From Enhydrobacter sp. (GTDB taxonomy: Bacteria; Pseudomonadota; Alphaproteobacteria; Reyranellales; Reyranellaceae): a stretch of 64,000 nt of DNA. Location: positions 558,001 to 622,000 of the forward strand of contig CP075528.1 of assembly GCA_025808875.1 (NCBI GenBank), read 5' to 3'. Below are positions 27,921 to 36,572 of this stretch, piece after piece (the stretch's first letter is position 1; each line of letters starts with the position of its first letter). The position numbers and the translations under genes were made by a program. The notes below the pieces were generated by a model. The model did no database searches, was not told the origin of the DNA, and saw nothing but the letters and a program-made list of their open reading frames with translations.

Positions 27921-28412
27921 ATGAAGCTCAAGCGTCTCACTACCGTGGCAATCGCAGCCAGCCTGATCTCTGTCACGACACAGGCGGCTCCGGGGCACAA
28001 ACCCGGCGAAGGACACAGCCACGCGGACGACACCGACTACGGCAAGCCGGGGGATCCGAAGAAGCCGGCCCGCATTGTCCAGATCGTGTTTCGCGAGGAC
28101 GACGGGAAGATGCTGTTCCTGCCGGACAAGCTGAAGTTCAAGAAGGGCGAGCAGGTACGTTTCCAGCTCCGCAACAATGGGGCGATCGATCACGAGTTCG
28201 TCGTTGGTACGGTCGAGGAAAACCTCAAGCACATGAAGGACATGGAGAAGAACCCCGACATGGAGCATGACGATCCCAATGCGAAGCGCCTGAAGCCGAA
28301 GGCAACCGGCGAAATCCTCTGGCAGTTCACCAAGGCGGGTACGTTCGACTTCTCCTGCCTCATTCCCGGACATCGTCAAGCCGGCATGTTCGGCACCATC
28401 GTCGTCGAGTAA
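27921..28412 (+). CDS. Periplasmic cupredoxin (plastocyanin-like)
   Basis: A 163-residue protein with a signal peptide ending near TQAAPG, a His-rich N-terminal segment (GHKPGEGHSHAD) and a cupredoxin domain. Type 1 copper ligands are His91 (IDHEF), Cys146 (FSCLIPGH), His151 and Met156. It may shuttle electrons or copper between the oxidase and cytochrome c encoded beside it. AAGGAGG lies 5-6 bases before the ATG. The 25-base gap to the CusF-like gene implies one transcript. Confidence 0.9.
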   Translation: MKLKRLTTVAIAASLISVTTQAAPGHKPGEGHSHADDTDYGKPGDPKKPARIVQIVFREDDGKMLFLPDKLKFKKGEQVRFQLRNNGAIDHEFVVGTVEENLKHMKDMEKNPDMEHDDPNAKRLKPKATGEILWQFTKAGTFDFSCLIPGHRQAGMFGTIVVE

Positions 28413-28437
28413 TTAGTCCACGCCCAAGGAGAACCAA

Positions 28438-28728
28438 ATGTTGAAGAAGACTCTATTCGGTGCATTCGCCTTGTCCCTGGTTTCGCTGACTGCGCTGGCG
28501 GACGGCAACATGGTTAAGGCGGAAGTCGTGAAGGTCGACAAGCCGGCCGGCAAAATGACCCTCAAGCATGGTCCCATCAAGAATCTCGACATGGAGTCCA
28601 TGACCATGGTGTTCCGAGTCGCCGATCCCTCGATGCTCGACAAGGTGAAGGCCGGCGACAAGATCGAGTTCGAGGCGGATCGCGTCAACGGTGCGATCAC
28701 AGTAACCAAGATCGGCAAGGGACACTAA
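28438..28728 (+). CDS. cusF: CusF-like periplasmic copper-binding protein
   Basis: A 96-residue protein with a signal peptide ending near ALADG and a small beta-barrel domain like CusF. By spacing, His44, Met55 and Met57 match the Cu+ ligands H36, M47 and M49 of E. coli CusF. The Trp44 of CusF, which stacks on Cu+, is replaced here by Met52 (segment HGPIKNLDMESMTM). It would hand Cu+ to the CusB/CusA pump encoded on the other strand. AAGGAG precedes the ATG. Confidence 0.88.
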   Translation: MLKKTLFGAFALSLVSLTALADGNMVKAEVVKVDKPAGKMTLKHGPIKNLDMESMTMVFRVADPSMLDKVKAGDKIEFEADRVNGAITVTKIGKGH

Positions 28729-28748
28729 CGCGACGTCGAGAGTAATCC

Positions 28749-29012
28749 ATGAAGCGGGTTCTGTTGCTATTGTGTCTTGCAGCGACAGCTGTTTTGAGCG
28801 CGGAATCGTCGGCGCGTGCTGACGATTCTGAACTGCAGGCCACGCTGGCCAGGCTCAACTGCGTGCCAGCAAAGATCGCTGTCACGGAAGTTTCTGGCGC
28901 CATTACGGTCTACACCGTGACCTGCAAAGGAAGCCGCAAGGAGATTGACGTGTTGTGCTTGAGCAACGCCTGTCAGACGCAACCTCGGTTGCGTCCGGAC
29001 GACGACAGGTAG
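28749..29012 (+). CDS. Small secreted cysteine-containing protein
   Basis: An 87-residue protein of unknown family. It has a signal peptide (MKRVLLLLCLAATAVLSA, ending near ARAD) and four cysteines in the mature part (LNCVPA, VTCKGS, DVLCLSNACQ), enough for two disulfides or a metal site. It lies 20 bases after the CusF-like gene, so it probably belongs to the copper operon. No function can be assigned. Confidence 0.6.
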   Translation: MKRVLLLLCLAATAVLSAESSARADDSELQATLARLNCVPAKIAVTEVSGAITVYTVTCKGSRKEIDVLCLSNACQTQPRLRPDDDR

Positions 29013-29070
29013 GATCGTGTCGCGGCACAGTCGATTCCGGAGGAAAGCCGCGGGCCGGAGTGTCGCTGGT

Positions 29071-29544
29071 ATGAAGCCAGCACTCCCGCGGCTTCAGCGA
29101 GCATCCCTCGTCGTGGTGGCTGTCGGCTTGGTGGCGATTGCTGTCGGTACAGCGTTCTATCTCTTCGCGAGCGATGTGCCTCGCATCGACCCTGCAAATG
29201 CGAATCAGGTCGAGCGGGGGAGACGTTTGTATGTCGCCGCATGCGCGAGCTGTCACGGCTCATCGCTGGAGGGGCAACCGAACTGGCAACGTCGCCTTCC
29301 GAATGGGCGCCTGCCGGCGCCGCCTCACGACGAAACCGGGCACACTTGGCACCATTCGGATGCATTTTTGATGCGGATAACGCAACTCGGTCCCGCTGCC
29401 TACCCTGAAGGGTATCTGACCGATATGCCCGCCTTCGGGAATACTCTCTCCGAAAGGGACATCGCTGCGATTCTGGCATACATCAAGAGCCAGTGGCCGC
29501 CCGATATCAGGGCCCGACAGAGTCGTCAGAATGCTGCGCGGTGA
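29071..29544 (+). CDS. Membrane-anchored c-type cytochrome
   Basis: A 157-residue monohaem cytochrome c. One N-terminal helix (about 11-33) anchors it; the haem motif is C58-A-S-C61-H62, and the distal ligand is probably the Met in TDMPAFG. It may accept electrons in the periplasm, perhaps via the cupredoxin, so that copper oxidation feeds the respiratory chain (inferred). ATG 29071, with GGAG 11 bases upstream, is preferred; a GTG at 29017 would add 18 basic residues. The 238 bases that follow hold no gene I can support. Confidence 0.82.
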   Translation: MKPALPRLQRASLVVVAVGLVAIAVGTAFYLFASDVPRIDPANANQVERGRRLYVAACASCHGSSLEGQPNWQRRLPNGRLPAPPHDETGHTWHHSDAFLMRITQLGPAAYPEGYLTDMPAFGNTLSERDIAAILAYIKSQWPPDIRARQSRQNAAR

Positions 29545-29782
29545 TGGGGCCCTAGCAGATCACGGTGTCGCTCGATCAACCGGGATTTCAACAGGAGATG
29601 ACGCTCGACAATGAGGACAACTAAGGAATTGCCTCTTTCAACCACAATCGGCTCGTAGGCCACACACAACTACGATGCTGGGACTCCGGGTGATGACTGG
29701 TGACATGTAACCTCCAGCATCAACGTAGCAAAGTACTTCTGAGAAGCAGATACTCTGAGGCGTTGACGACGAATGTAGACTA

Positions 29783-30151
29783 TCAAGACTTTTTTGCTGG
29801 GGGGTGCAGTGTCGCGTGCGGGCCAATCCGGCAGTTGGCCCCCGTCGCATTTGCGTCGTCGATTATGCCATCAGCGCCTGCGGTAAAGGTGATCATGCAT
29901 CGTTGTGCCTGGAAGATGACCTGCGACTTCGGTCCGGTGATGGCCTGATTGACGATCAAGTAACCGATCACGCGACCACCGTCGGGCATTGCGTCGTCAT
30001 GATGAGGCTTCCCCCATGCTTGGATCAAATGCTGTGAGCTGTGCCCGACCCAGTCTCTTACATTGAGGTCCTGGACACGCCCGGAAGACATCGGCCCACA
30101 CGAGGTCACGAACCCCATGGCTGCGAGGGCTGCGATACCGTGAAACTTCAT
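29783..30151 (-). CDS. Small lipoprotein, possibly SmpA/OmlA-like
   Basis: A 122-residue protein with a lipoprotein signal (AAMGFVTSC, Cys about 18). The segment VRDWVGHSSQHLIQAWGKPH resembles the first helix and the GxP turn of SmpA/BamE-like domains. Two further Cys (QRCMITFT and GANCRIG) could form a disulfide. GAGGAGA lies just before the ATG. It stands alone on the minus strand between the two copper operons. Confidence 0.6.
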   Translation of the reverse strand: MKFHGIAALAAMGFVTSCGPMSSGRVQDLNVRDWVGHSSQHLIQAWGKPHHDDAMPDGGRVIGYLIVNQAITGPKSQVIFQAQRCMITFTAGADGIIDDANATGANCRIGPHATLHPPAKKS

Positions 30152-30301
30152 GAGATTCTCCTCGTCAACTCAATGCAGTCGGCAAGCACCATGCTCATCC
30201 CTCGGGCCGACTATTGCCTCGACGCAGAAGTATTGTTTTGATCCAGGTCAATCTGCCGCACGGATATTCACGCCCAACAGAAAGGGGCCGCTTGGTACCT
30301 G

Positions 30302-30328
30302 AGACATGCAGATGGTCACTGCATGTCT
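30302..30328 (-). terminator. Hairpin at the end of the cusBA-tolC operon
   Basis: A perfect 10-bp inverted repeat (AGACATGCAG / CTGCATGTCT) with a 7-base loop overlaps the stop codon of the minus-strand tolC gene (30316-30318). It lies exactly at the operon end, so it may terminate transcription or protect the 3' end. No U-tract follows on the minus strand, so it is not a classic intrinsic terminator. Confidence 0.4.
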
Positions 30329-31749
30329 ATGGAGGTTGTCTTGGCGGTTGATGCCGACTTGCTTGCGGTTTCACCTCCGATCGTCAGCACCGCCTGGAGG
30401 TCGATGGCGGCGAGCAGGAAGTCGCGTCGCGCGTCGAGCGACGCCGCATTTGCCGCGATGCGTACGCGCGTGTCGGTGAGGTACTTGAATAGATCGACCC
30501 TCAGGCCTTCACCGGCGAGGACGCCGGTGGTGTAGCGCAGCATGATTTCCTTCGAGACGCGCTGACGCAACGGTAACACGCGGTCGCGCCAGGAGCGCGC
30601 GATATCGTAAGTGGCGCGGTAGGTCTCGTAGGCAACGCGCGCTTCGGAACGAGCGTCGACGGCCTGGCCGGCCAGGAGATTCAGCGCGCGCATATAGGCT
30701 TCACGTGCTGTGCGCGTGCGAGCCTCGCCGGTATCGAAGATCGGGATCTGGAGGTCGACCTGGCCGCCGCCGCGGTTGATGGCAGTGTCGAAGTTGGTCA
30801 GCGGGTTTGCCGTCTCGTTGTTGAAGATCCCCGCCAGTTGAAGCATGGAGACGTAGCGGGTGGCTTCGGTGAGCGAAAGTGACTTGGCCAGGGCGGTAAC
30901 TTCGCGGCGCGCGATCTCGAGGTCTACCCGACGCTTGATCGCCTCGACCTCGACATCGTTCAAGCTGTCCAGTGACAGCGGCAGGGGCGGTAGTTCCCGA
31001 GGCAGCCTGAAGTCCAAGCCAGCTCCGGAAAGGCCAAGCAACCTCGCGAGTGCCTCGTGATCGCGATGGGCCTGCAGCTTTGCCTGTGCGACGCGCGTGC
31101 CGATCTCGGCCCGGAATGCAGCGATTTCGGCCTGGTCGAGTTGGTCGCCGCCACCAGCTTCGCCCATGCCAGCGATCAGTCGGGCGGCCGCGTCGGCGGT
31201 GGCGCGGGTCTGCTCCAGAAAGTCGACCTGCTGCCGTGAGGCGATGGCACGTACATGGGCGCGGCGTGTGTCCGCCGCGAGGCGCAATGTCGCCTCGATC
31301 GCCCGGTAGCGCGCCTGTCCGAAGCGCTCGGCGGCAATCGCAGTACGCCTGGGTAGAGTGATCAAGCTCAGAATATCCCCGATGAGCCGGACCTCGAAGT
31401 TCGCGACGCCGGTGCCGGCGATCCTCATCAGGGACAGCGCCGGGTTGGGCGGGAGGCTGGCTTGGACGTACGCCGCCTCGGAAATCCCGAGTTCGTTGTA
31501 GACAGCCTGGAGCGTGCGGTTGTTCAGAAGCGCGACCTGCACGGCCTGCTCGGCGGATAGTGTCCCGGCCAGCAGGGCCGTCACCTTCTCACGGGCGCGC
31601 CCGGCCTGCGCGTCGGTCGAGATCTTGACCACCTCCTTGCCGATCTGCTGCTGAACGCTATGGGCAACGTCGGTCATGCCACCGTCGGCTGAAAATTGCG
31701 CGCAGCCTGCGAGCAAGACCGCAACGGCCGCAAAGGACAGGTATCTCAT
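30316..31749 (-). CDS. cusC: TolC family outer membrane protein of Cus system (CusC-like)
   Basis: A 477-residue outer-membrane factor with a lipobox (VLLAGC, Cys about 15). Its repeated helical regions include VALLNNRTLQAVYNELGIS and SEARVAYETYRATYDIARSW. It is paralogous to the plus-strand TolC at 25058-26497. Its ATG overlaps the cusA stop (ATGA), so it is the third gene of cusB-cusA-tolC. The frame is open further upstream inside cusA, but the conserved sequence begins at 31749. Confidence 0.88.
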   Translation of the reverse strand: MRYLSFAAVAVLLAGCAQFSADGGMTDVAHSVQQQIGKEVVKISTDAQAGRAREKVTALLAGTLSAEQAVQVALLNNRTLQAVYNELGISEAAYVQASLPPNPALSLMRIAGTGVANFEVRLIGDILSLITLPRRTAIAAERFGQARYRAIEATLRLAADTRRAHVRAIASRQQVDFLEQTRATADAAARLIAGMGEAGGGDQLDQAEIAAFRAEIGTRVAQAKLQAHRDHEALARLLGLSGAGLDFRLPRELPPLPLSLDSLNDVEVEAIKRRVDLEIARREVTALAKSLSLTEATRYVSMLQLAGIFNNETANPLTNFDTAINRGGGQVDLQIPIFDTGEARTRTAREAYMRALNLLAGQAVDARSEARVAYETYRATYDIARSWRDRVLPLRQRVSKEIMLRYTTGVLAGEGLRVDLFKYLTDTRVRIAANAASLDARRDFLLAAIDLQAVLTIGGETASKSASTAKTTSIDMQ

Positions 31750-34700
31750 GCGTGCGCCCCCCGATCGACCGCAGGTGCGAGCGGAAGGTGCCAGCCCTTG
31801 ACCAGCGCGTAGAGTGCCGGGATCACCAGCAGGGTGAGCAGGGTCGAACTCACCATGCCGCCGATCATCGGCACGGCGATGCGTTGCATTACTTCCGAGC
31901 CGGTGCCGGTGCTCCACAGGATCGGCAGCAATCCCGCCATGATGGCGGTCACCGTCATCATCTTTGGCCGCACGCGTTCGACGGCGCCTTCGATGATGGC
32001 GGCCCGCAGGTCCGAGCGGTCCAGCGGCCGGCCTTCGGCCTCGCGGCGTCGCTGCCGTTCCTTCAGGGCTTGGTCGAGATAGATCAGCATCACCACGCCA
32101 GTTTCGGCAGCGACGCCGGCCAGGGCGATGAAGCCCACGGCCACGGCCACGCTCATGTTGAAGCCCATCCACCACACGAACCAGAAGCCGCCGACCAGAG
32201 AGAAGGGCAGCGACAGCATGACGATCAGCGTCTCGGTCAGGCGCCGGAAGTTGAGATAGAGCAGCACCAGGATCAGCAGCAGCGTGGCCGGCACGACGAT
32301 CTGCAGCCGGGCCTCGGCCCGCTCGAGGAACTCGAACTGGCCGCTCCAGATCGCGTACGAGCCGGGCGGAAACTTCACATTCTCCTGCACGGCGCGCCGG
32401 GCATCGGCGACATAGCTGCCGAGATCGCGGTCGCGATAGTCGACGAAGACATAGACCGCGAGCTGGGCGTTCTCGGTGCGGATCGTGGTCGGCCCCTGGT
32501 TCACCTTCACCTCGGCGAGCTGGCCGAGCGGGATCATGCCGCCGCGCATGGTCGAGACCAGCACGTCGGAGGCGATGGTCCGCGGGTCGGAGCGCAGGTC
32601 GCGCGGATAGCGGACGTTGACGGTGTAGCGTTCGCGTCCCTCGACCGTGGTGGTCACCGCCTCGCCGCCCAGCGCGCTCGACACCGCCTGCTGCAGATCC
32701 TCGGTCAGCACGCCGTATTGTGCCAGCCGCGCGCGGTCGGGCACGATGTCGAGAAAAGAGCCGCCCGTGACCCGCTCGGCGAAGGCGCTGGTGGTGCCGG
32801 GCACAGTGCGGACCGCCGCCTCGACCTGGCGGGCGAGTGTTTCCAGTTCGCCGAGGTCGCGGCCCAGCAGCTTGATGCCGACGGGCGTACGGATGCCCGT
32901 GGCCAGCATGTCGGTGCGGGCCTTGATCGGCATGGTCCAGGAATTGCTGACGCCGGGGAACTGCAACGCCCGGTCCAACTCGGCGATCAATCCATCGACG
33001 TTCATGCCCGGCCGCCACTGCGATCGTGGCTTGAGATTGATCACCGTTTCAAACATTTCCAGCGGGGCGGGATCGGTGGCGGTTCCGGCACGACCGCTCT
33101 TGCCGTAAACCGAGGCCACCTCGGGGAACGAGCGGATAATCTTGTCCTGGGTCTGCAGCAGCTCGGCCGACTTGGTGACCGAGAGGCCCGGCAGCGTCGT
33201 CGGCATGTAGAACAGCGTGCCTTCGTCGAGCGCGGGCATGAATTCGGTGCCCAGCTTCATCGCCGGCCACGCCGTCGCACCCAGCGCGGCAAGTGCGACC
33301 GCGATCGTGACCAAGCGCGCCTTCAATACCAGATGGATTGCCGGGCGATAGAGCCAGATCAGTGCCCGGTTCACCGGATTGCGATGCTCCGGCAGGATAC
33401 GACCGCGTACGAACAGCAGCATCAATGCCGGCACGAGGGTGATCGACAGCAATGCCGCCGCCGCCATCGCCAGACTCTTGGTCCAGGCGAGCGGCTTGAA
33501 CATCCGCCCTTCTTGGGCCTCCAGTGCGAAGATCGGCAAGAACGACACGGTGATAACCAGTAGGCTGAAGAACAACGCCGGTCCGACCTCGACGGCAGCC
33601 TCGACGATCGCCTCGGCCCGCGACTGGCCCGGCTTCAGGCGCTCCAGGTGCTTGTGGGCGTTCTCGATCATGACGATGGCTGCATCGATCATGGCGCCGA
33701 TGGCGATGGCGATGCCGCCGAGACTCATGATGTTGGAACCGATCCCCAGCACGTGCATCGCGGCGAACGCCATCAGGATGCCGACCGGCAGGGTGATGAT
33801 CGCCACCAGCGCCGAGCGCACATGCAACAGGAACACGAAGCAGACGAGCGCCACGACGATGCTCTCTTCGATTAGCGTATGGACCAGGGTCTCGATGGCG
33901 CGATAGATCAGATTGGAACGGTCGTAGACCGGCTCGATGCGGACGCCCTCGGGCAGGCCCGACGCGAGTTCCTTTATCTTGGCCTTCACATTGGCGATCA
34001 CGTCGAGCGCGTTCTGGCCGAAGCGCTGCAGAACGACGCCGCTCACCACTTCGCCCTCGCCGTCGAGTTCGGTGACGCCGCGCCGCTCGTCGGGGCCGAA
34101 CTCGACGCGCGCAACGTCGCGCAGCAGCACCGGCACCGGCCCGTCGGCGCGCAGGACGATTTGCTCGAGATCGGCGATGCTCTTGATGTAGCCGCGGCCC
34201 CGCACCATGAATTCGGTCTCGGCCATCTCGACGACCCTGCCGCCGACCTCGCGATTGCTGGCGCGGATCGCCGAGTTAACGCGCGCCAGCGGCACGCCGA
34301 AGCCGCGCAGCTTCACTGGGTCGACCACGACGTTGTATTGCCGCACGAAGCCGCCGACGCTTGCCACCTCGGCCACGCCCTCAGCCTTGGCGAGGCCGAA
34401 GCGGATGTACCAATCCTGCAGCGAGCGCAACTCGGCCAGGGAACGGTTGGCACCGACCACGACGTATTGATAGACCCAGCCAACGCCGGTGGCGTCCGGC
34501 CCCAGCGTCGGCCGGACGTCGGCCGGCAGCTTCTGGGCGCCGGAATTGAGATATTCCAGTACGCGGCTGCGCGCCCAGTAGATGTCGGTGCCGTCCTCGA
34601 AGATCACATAGACGAACGACACGCCGAAGAACGAGAAACCGCGCACAGCCCTGCTGCGAGGCACCGCAAGCATGGCAGTCGTCAGCGGATAGGTGACCTG

Positions 34701-34889
34701 GTCCTCGACCACCTGCGGCGCCTGGCCCGGCATCTCGGTGTAGACGATCACCTGAATGTCGGAGAGATCGGGGATGGCGTCGAGCGAGATGCGGCCGATC
34801 GCATAGAGTCCGCCGCCGGTAAGGGCGAGGGTGGCCATGAAGACCAGCAGCAGGTTGCGCCCGGACCAGCGAATGATCCCGGCGATCAT
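31746..34889 (-). CDS. cusA: Heavy-metal RND transporter CusA
   Basis: A 1047-residue HME-RND pump, normal length for the family. It has the N-terminal helix (IIRWSGRNLLLVFMATLAL), the AIGAMIDAAIVMIENAHKHLE motif of the proton-relay helix, and two large periplasmic loops with Met-containing segments such as FMPALDEGTLFYMPTTLPG, typical of the Cu+/Ag+ branch. It exports Cu+ from the periplasm or inner leaflet through the TolC duct, driven by protons. It overlaps cusB (ATGA) upstream and tolC downstream. Confidence 0.93.
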   Translation of the reverse strand: MIAGIIRWSGRNLLLVFMATLALTGGGLYAIGRISLDAIPDLSDIQVIVYTEMPGQAPQVVEDQVTYPLTTAMLAVPRSRAVRGFSFFGVSFVYVIFEDGTDIYWARSRVLEYLNSGAQKLPADVRPTLGPDATGVGWVYQYVVVGANRSLAELRSLQDWYIRFGLAKAEGVAEVASVGGFVRQYNVVVDPVKLRGFGVPLARVNSAIRASNREVGGRVVEMAETEFMVRGRGYIKSIADLEQIVLRADGPVPVLLRDVARVEFGPDERRGVTELDGEGEVVSGVVLQRFGQNALDVIANVKAKIKELASGLPEGVRIEPVYDRSNLIYRAIETLVHTLIEESIVVALVCFVFLLHVRSALVAIITLPVGILMAFAAMHVLGIGSNIMSLGGIAIAIGAMIDAAIVMIENAHKHLERLKPGQSRAEAIVEAAVEVGPALFFSLLVITVSFLPIFALEAQEGRMFKPLAWTKSLAMAAAALLSITLVPALMLLFVRGRILPEHRNPVNRALIWLYRPAIHLVLKARLVTIAVALAALGATAWPAMKLGTEFMPALDEGTLFYMPTTLPGLSVTKSAELLQTQDKIIRSFPEVASVYGKSGRAGTATDPAPLEMFETVINLKPRSQWRPGMNVDGLIAELDRALQFPGVSNSWTMPIKARTDMLATGIRTPVGIKLLGRDLGELETLARQVEAAVRTVPGTTSAFAERVTGGSFLDIVPDRARLAQYGVLTEDLQQAVSSALGGEAVTTTVEGRERYTVNVRYPRDLRSDPRTIASDVLVSTMRGGMIPLGQLAEVKVNQGPTTIRTENAQLAVYVFVDYRDRDLGSYVADARRAVQENVKFPPGSYAIWSGQFEFLERAEARLQIVVPATLLLILVLLYLNFRRLTETLIVMLSLPFSLVGGFWFVWWMGFNMSVAVAVGFIALAGVAAETGVVMLIYLDQALKERQRRREAEGRPLDRSDLRAAIIEGAVERVRPKMMTVTAIMAGLLPILWSTGTGSEVMQRIAVPMIGGMVSSTLLTLLVIPALYALVKGWHLPLAPAVDRGAHA

Positions 34890-36148
34890 TTGCCGCCCCC
34901 AGCGGTGAACGCCGCAAGCGCGGCTCGCAGGTTGCTTTCGGCGTCGATCAGGAAAGTGGCAGAGGTGACGACGCGTTCGCCGGGCTCAAGACCTCCCAAC
35001 ACCTGGACGTAGCCCGGCACCCGGGCGCCGAACTTCACCGGCCGAGGCTCGTAGCGGCCTTCGCCGCGCTCGACCAACACGATCTGCCGCTTGCCGCTGT
35101 CGATCATTGCCGACTCCGGCACGGCCACCCACCGGCCGGGGATCGGTGCCTCGATTTCCGCGGTAGCTGCCATGTCTGCACGCAGGAGCCCGTCGCTATT
35201 GGCGACCTCGATGCGCAGGCGTGCCGTGCGGCTGTCCTTCCCGACGCCGGGATAGATGAATGTGACGCGGCCGGCAAAGGGCCGGTTGGGCCACGCGTTC
35301 ACTGTGACCATGGCCATGTCGCCGACTTTGACGAAAGCGAGATCCTGCTCGTAGACCTCGGCCAGCACCCACATCACCGACGTATCTACGATACGGAACA
35401 GGGTATCGCCGGGCTGGTAGCGCATGCCCTTGACCGCCATCTTCTCGATCACCGTCCCGGCTGTCGGCGCGGGCACCGCAATGGTGCGTGGTGGGCGCTC
35501 GCCGCGGCGCAGCTTTTCCAGATCGCTTTCGGGGTAGTCGAGGTTGCGCAGGCGGTTGTCGGCGCTGCCTTGAGTGCCGCGCGACAGCACGAACTCCTGC
35601 TGCAGGACGTTCAGTTCGGGGCTGTAGACCTCGAACAGCTTCTGTCCCGGGGTCACGGCATCGCCGGTGGCGCTGACATATAGCTTCTCGATCCAGCCGC
35701 CGAATCGGGGCGCAATCACCGTCTGGCGACGCTCGTCGTACTGCACGGTAGCAAAGGCGCGCACGACGCGGGCGAGCGTCTGCTCCTCGACCGCCTCGCT
35801 GCGCACGCCCAGCCGTTGTACGCGGTCGAGGCTCACCTTGACGATGTTGCTGTCTTCTGACGAGCCCTCCTCCTCGCAGACGGGAATGTAGTCCATCTGC
35901 ATCGAGTCTTTCTTCGGTACGGGCGAGGTGTCGGGCGCGCCCATTGGATTGCGGTAGTACTTGACCTTGCCGCCGCAAGGTCCGGTCGGCGCGGGCGCCT
36001 CGGATGAGGACGAGGCGACGCTCGCGGTCAATAGCTGCGCGCCGTTCAGCCACAGCACGATGCCGGCCCCAGCGGCGGCACCGGCCAGGGCCGCGACAAA
36101 TGCAACCGCGAATCCGCGACCGGCCTTTCGGCCTTCGATGTTCGACAT
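34886..36148 (-). CDS. cusB: RND efflux periplasmic adaptor CusB
   Basis: A 420-residue membrane fusion protein. The N-terminal helix (about 11-32) is followed by a heavy-metal-binding segment (YYRNPMGAPDTSPVPKKDSM, then MDYIPVCEEE), the barrel-sandwich hybrid (GWIEKLYVSATGDAVTPGQ), a helical hairpin and the C-terminal beta-barrel (TSVMWVLAEVYEQDLAFVK). It joins CusA to the TolC protein and accepts Cu+ from CusF-like chaperones. It is the first gene of the operon; a small Cys-rich gene lies 76 bases upstream on the same strand. Confidence 0.92.
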   Translation of the reverse strand: MSNIEGRKAGRGFAVAFVAALAGAAAGAGIVLWLNGAQLLTASVASSSSEAPAPTGPCGGKVKYYRNPMGAPDTSPVPKKDSMQMDYIPVCEEEGSSEDSNIVKVSLDRVQRLGVRSEAVEEQTLARVVRAFATVQYDERRQTVIAPRFGGWIEKLYVSATGDAVTPGQKLFEVYSPELNVLQQEFVLSRGTQGSADNRLRNLDYPESDLEKLRRGERPPRTIAVPAPTAGTVIEKMAVKGMRYQPGDTLFRIVDTSVMWVLAEVYEQDLAFVKVGDMAMVTVNAWPNRPFAGRVTFIYPGVGKDSRTARLRIEVANSDGLLRADMAATAEIEAPIPGRWVAVPESAMIDSGKRQIVLVERGEGRYEPRPVKFGARVPGYVQVLGGLEPGERVVTSATFLIDAESNLRAALAAFTAGGGK

Positions 36149-36224
36149 GAGTAGGATCCCTTCCGACAGCCGTAGTGCACCCGACGAGGCTCACCTGCGG
36201 CAGCACGCGACGTTCAAGCGACGG

Positions 36225-36545
36225 TCAGAAGATCAGGCGCGGTGGAAAGGGATCGGGGGGTGGTGACAGGCCTGTCAACAGCGCCGGGTGGGCGGCGCCG
36301 AAACACTCTTTGGCTGCAGGTGACGAGGTCAGGAATGCCGCTACCCCGAGGGACGGCGCAGCCCCTATGCATACGTTCAAGCAGCCAGCGGTCGGGGCAT
36401 GGCAGGGCATGCTGTCGCAATCGTCGCACTGCGTGCAGGGCATGTCGGCGGCAACGCGCGCCGATGCGGTGGCAACGGTCATCACGCAACCAGCCAGCAC
36501 AGCAAGGCAGCCAAGGAGGGCAGCGAGGGCGCGAAGACGCTCCAT
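36225..36545 (-). CDS. Small secreted Cys-rich protein upstream of cusB
   Basis: A 106-residue protein of no family I can name. A hydrophobic N-terminal signal (about residues 3-25, with LLGCLAVLAGC, possibly a lipobox) is followed by the cluster MPCTQCDDCDSMPCHAPTAGC, seven Cys in under 35 residues, typical of metal-binding or disulfide-rich periplasmic proteins. Placed before cusBA, it may bind copper. ATG 36545 begins the signal; an in-frame start at 36572 is possible. Confidence 0.6.
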   Translation of the reverse strand: MERLRALAALLGCLAVLAGCVMTVATASARVAADMPCTQCDDCDSMPCHAPTAGCLNVCIGAAPSLGVAAFLTSSPAAKECFGAAHPALLTGLSPPPDPFPPRLIF

Positions 36546-36572
36546 GTCACAATGATGCGCCACTGACAGCAA

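Noticed and set aside
31750..33018. 900-residue TolC protein with a long N-terminal extension
   Set aside because: The extension is a shadow frame inside cusA, rich in Arg/Gly/Pro; the lipoprotein signal and homology start at 31749.
31752..35012. Long plus-strand frames opposite cusA
   Set aside because: High-GC shadow frames with His/Arg/Asp-biased composition and no domain; cusA on the minus strand explains the region.
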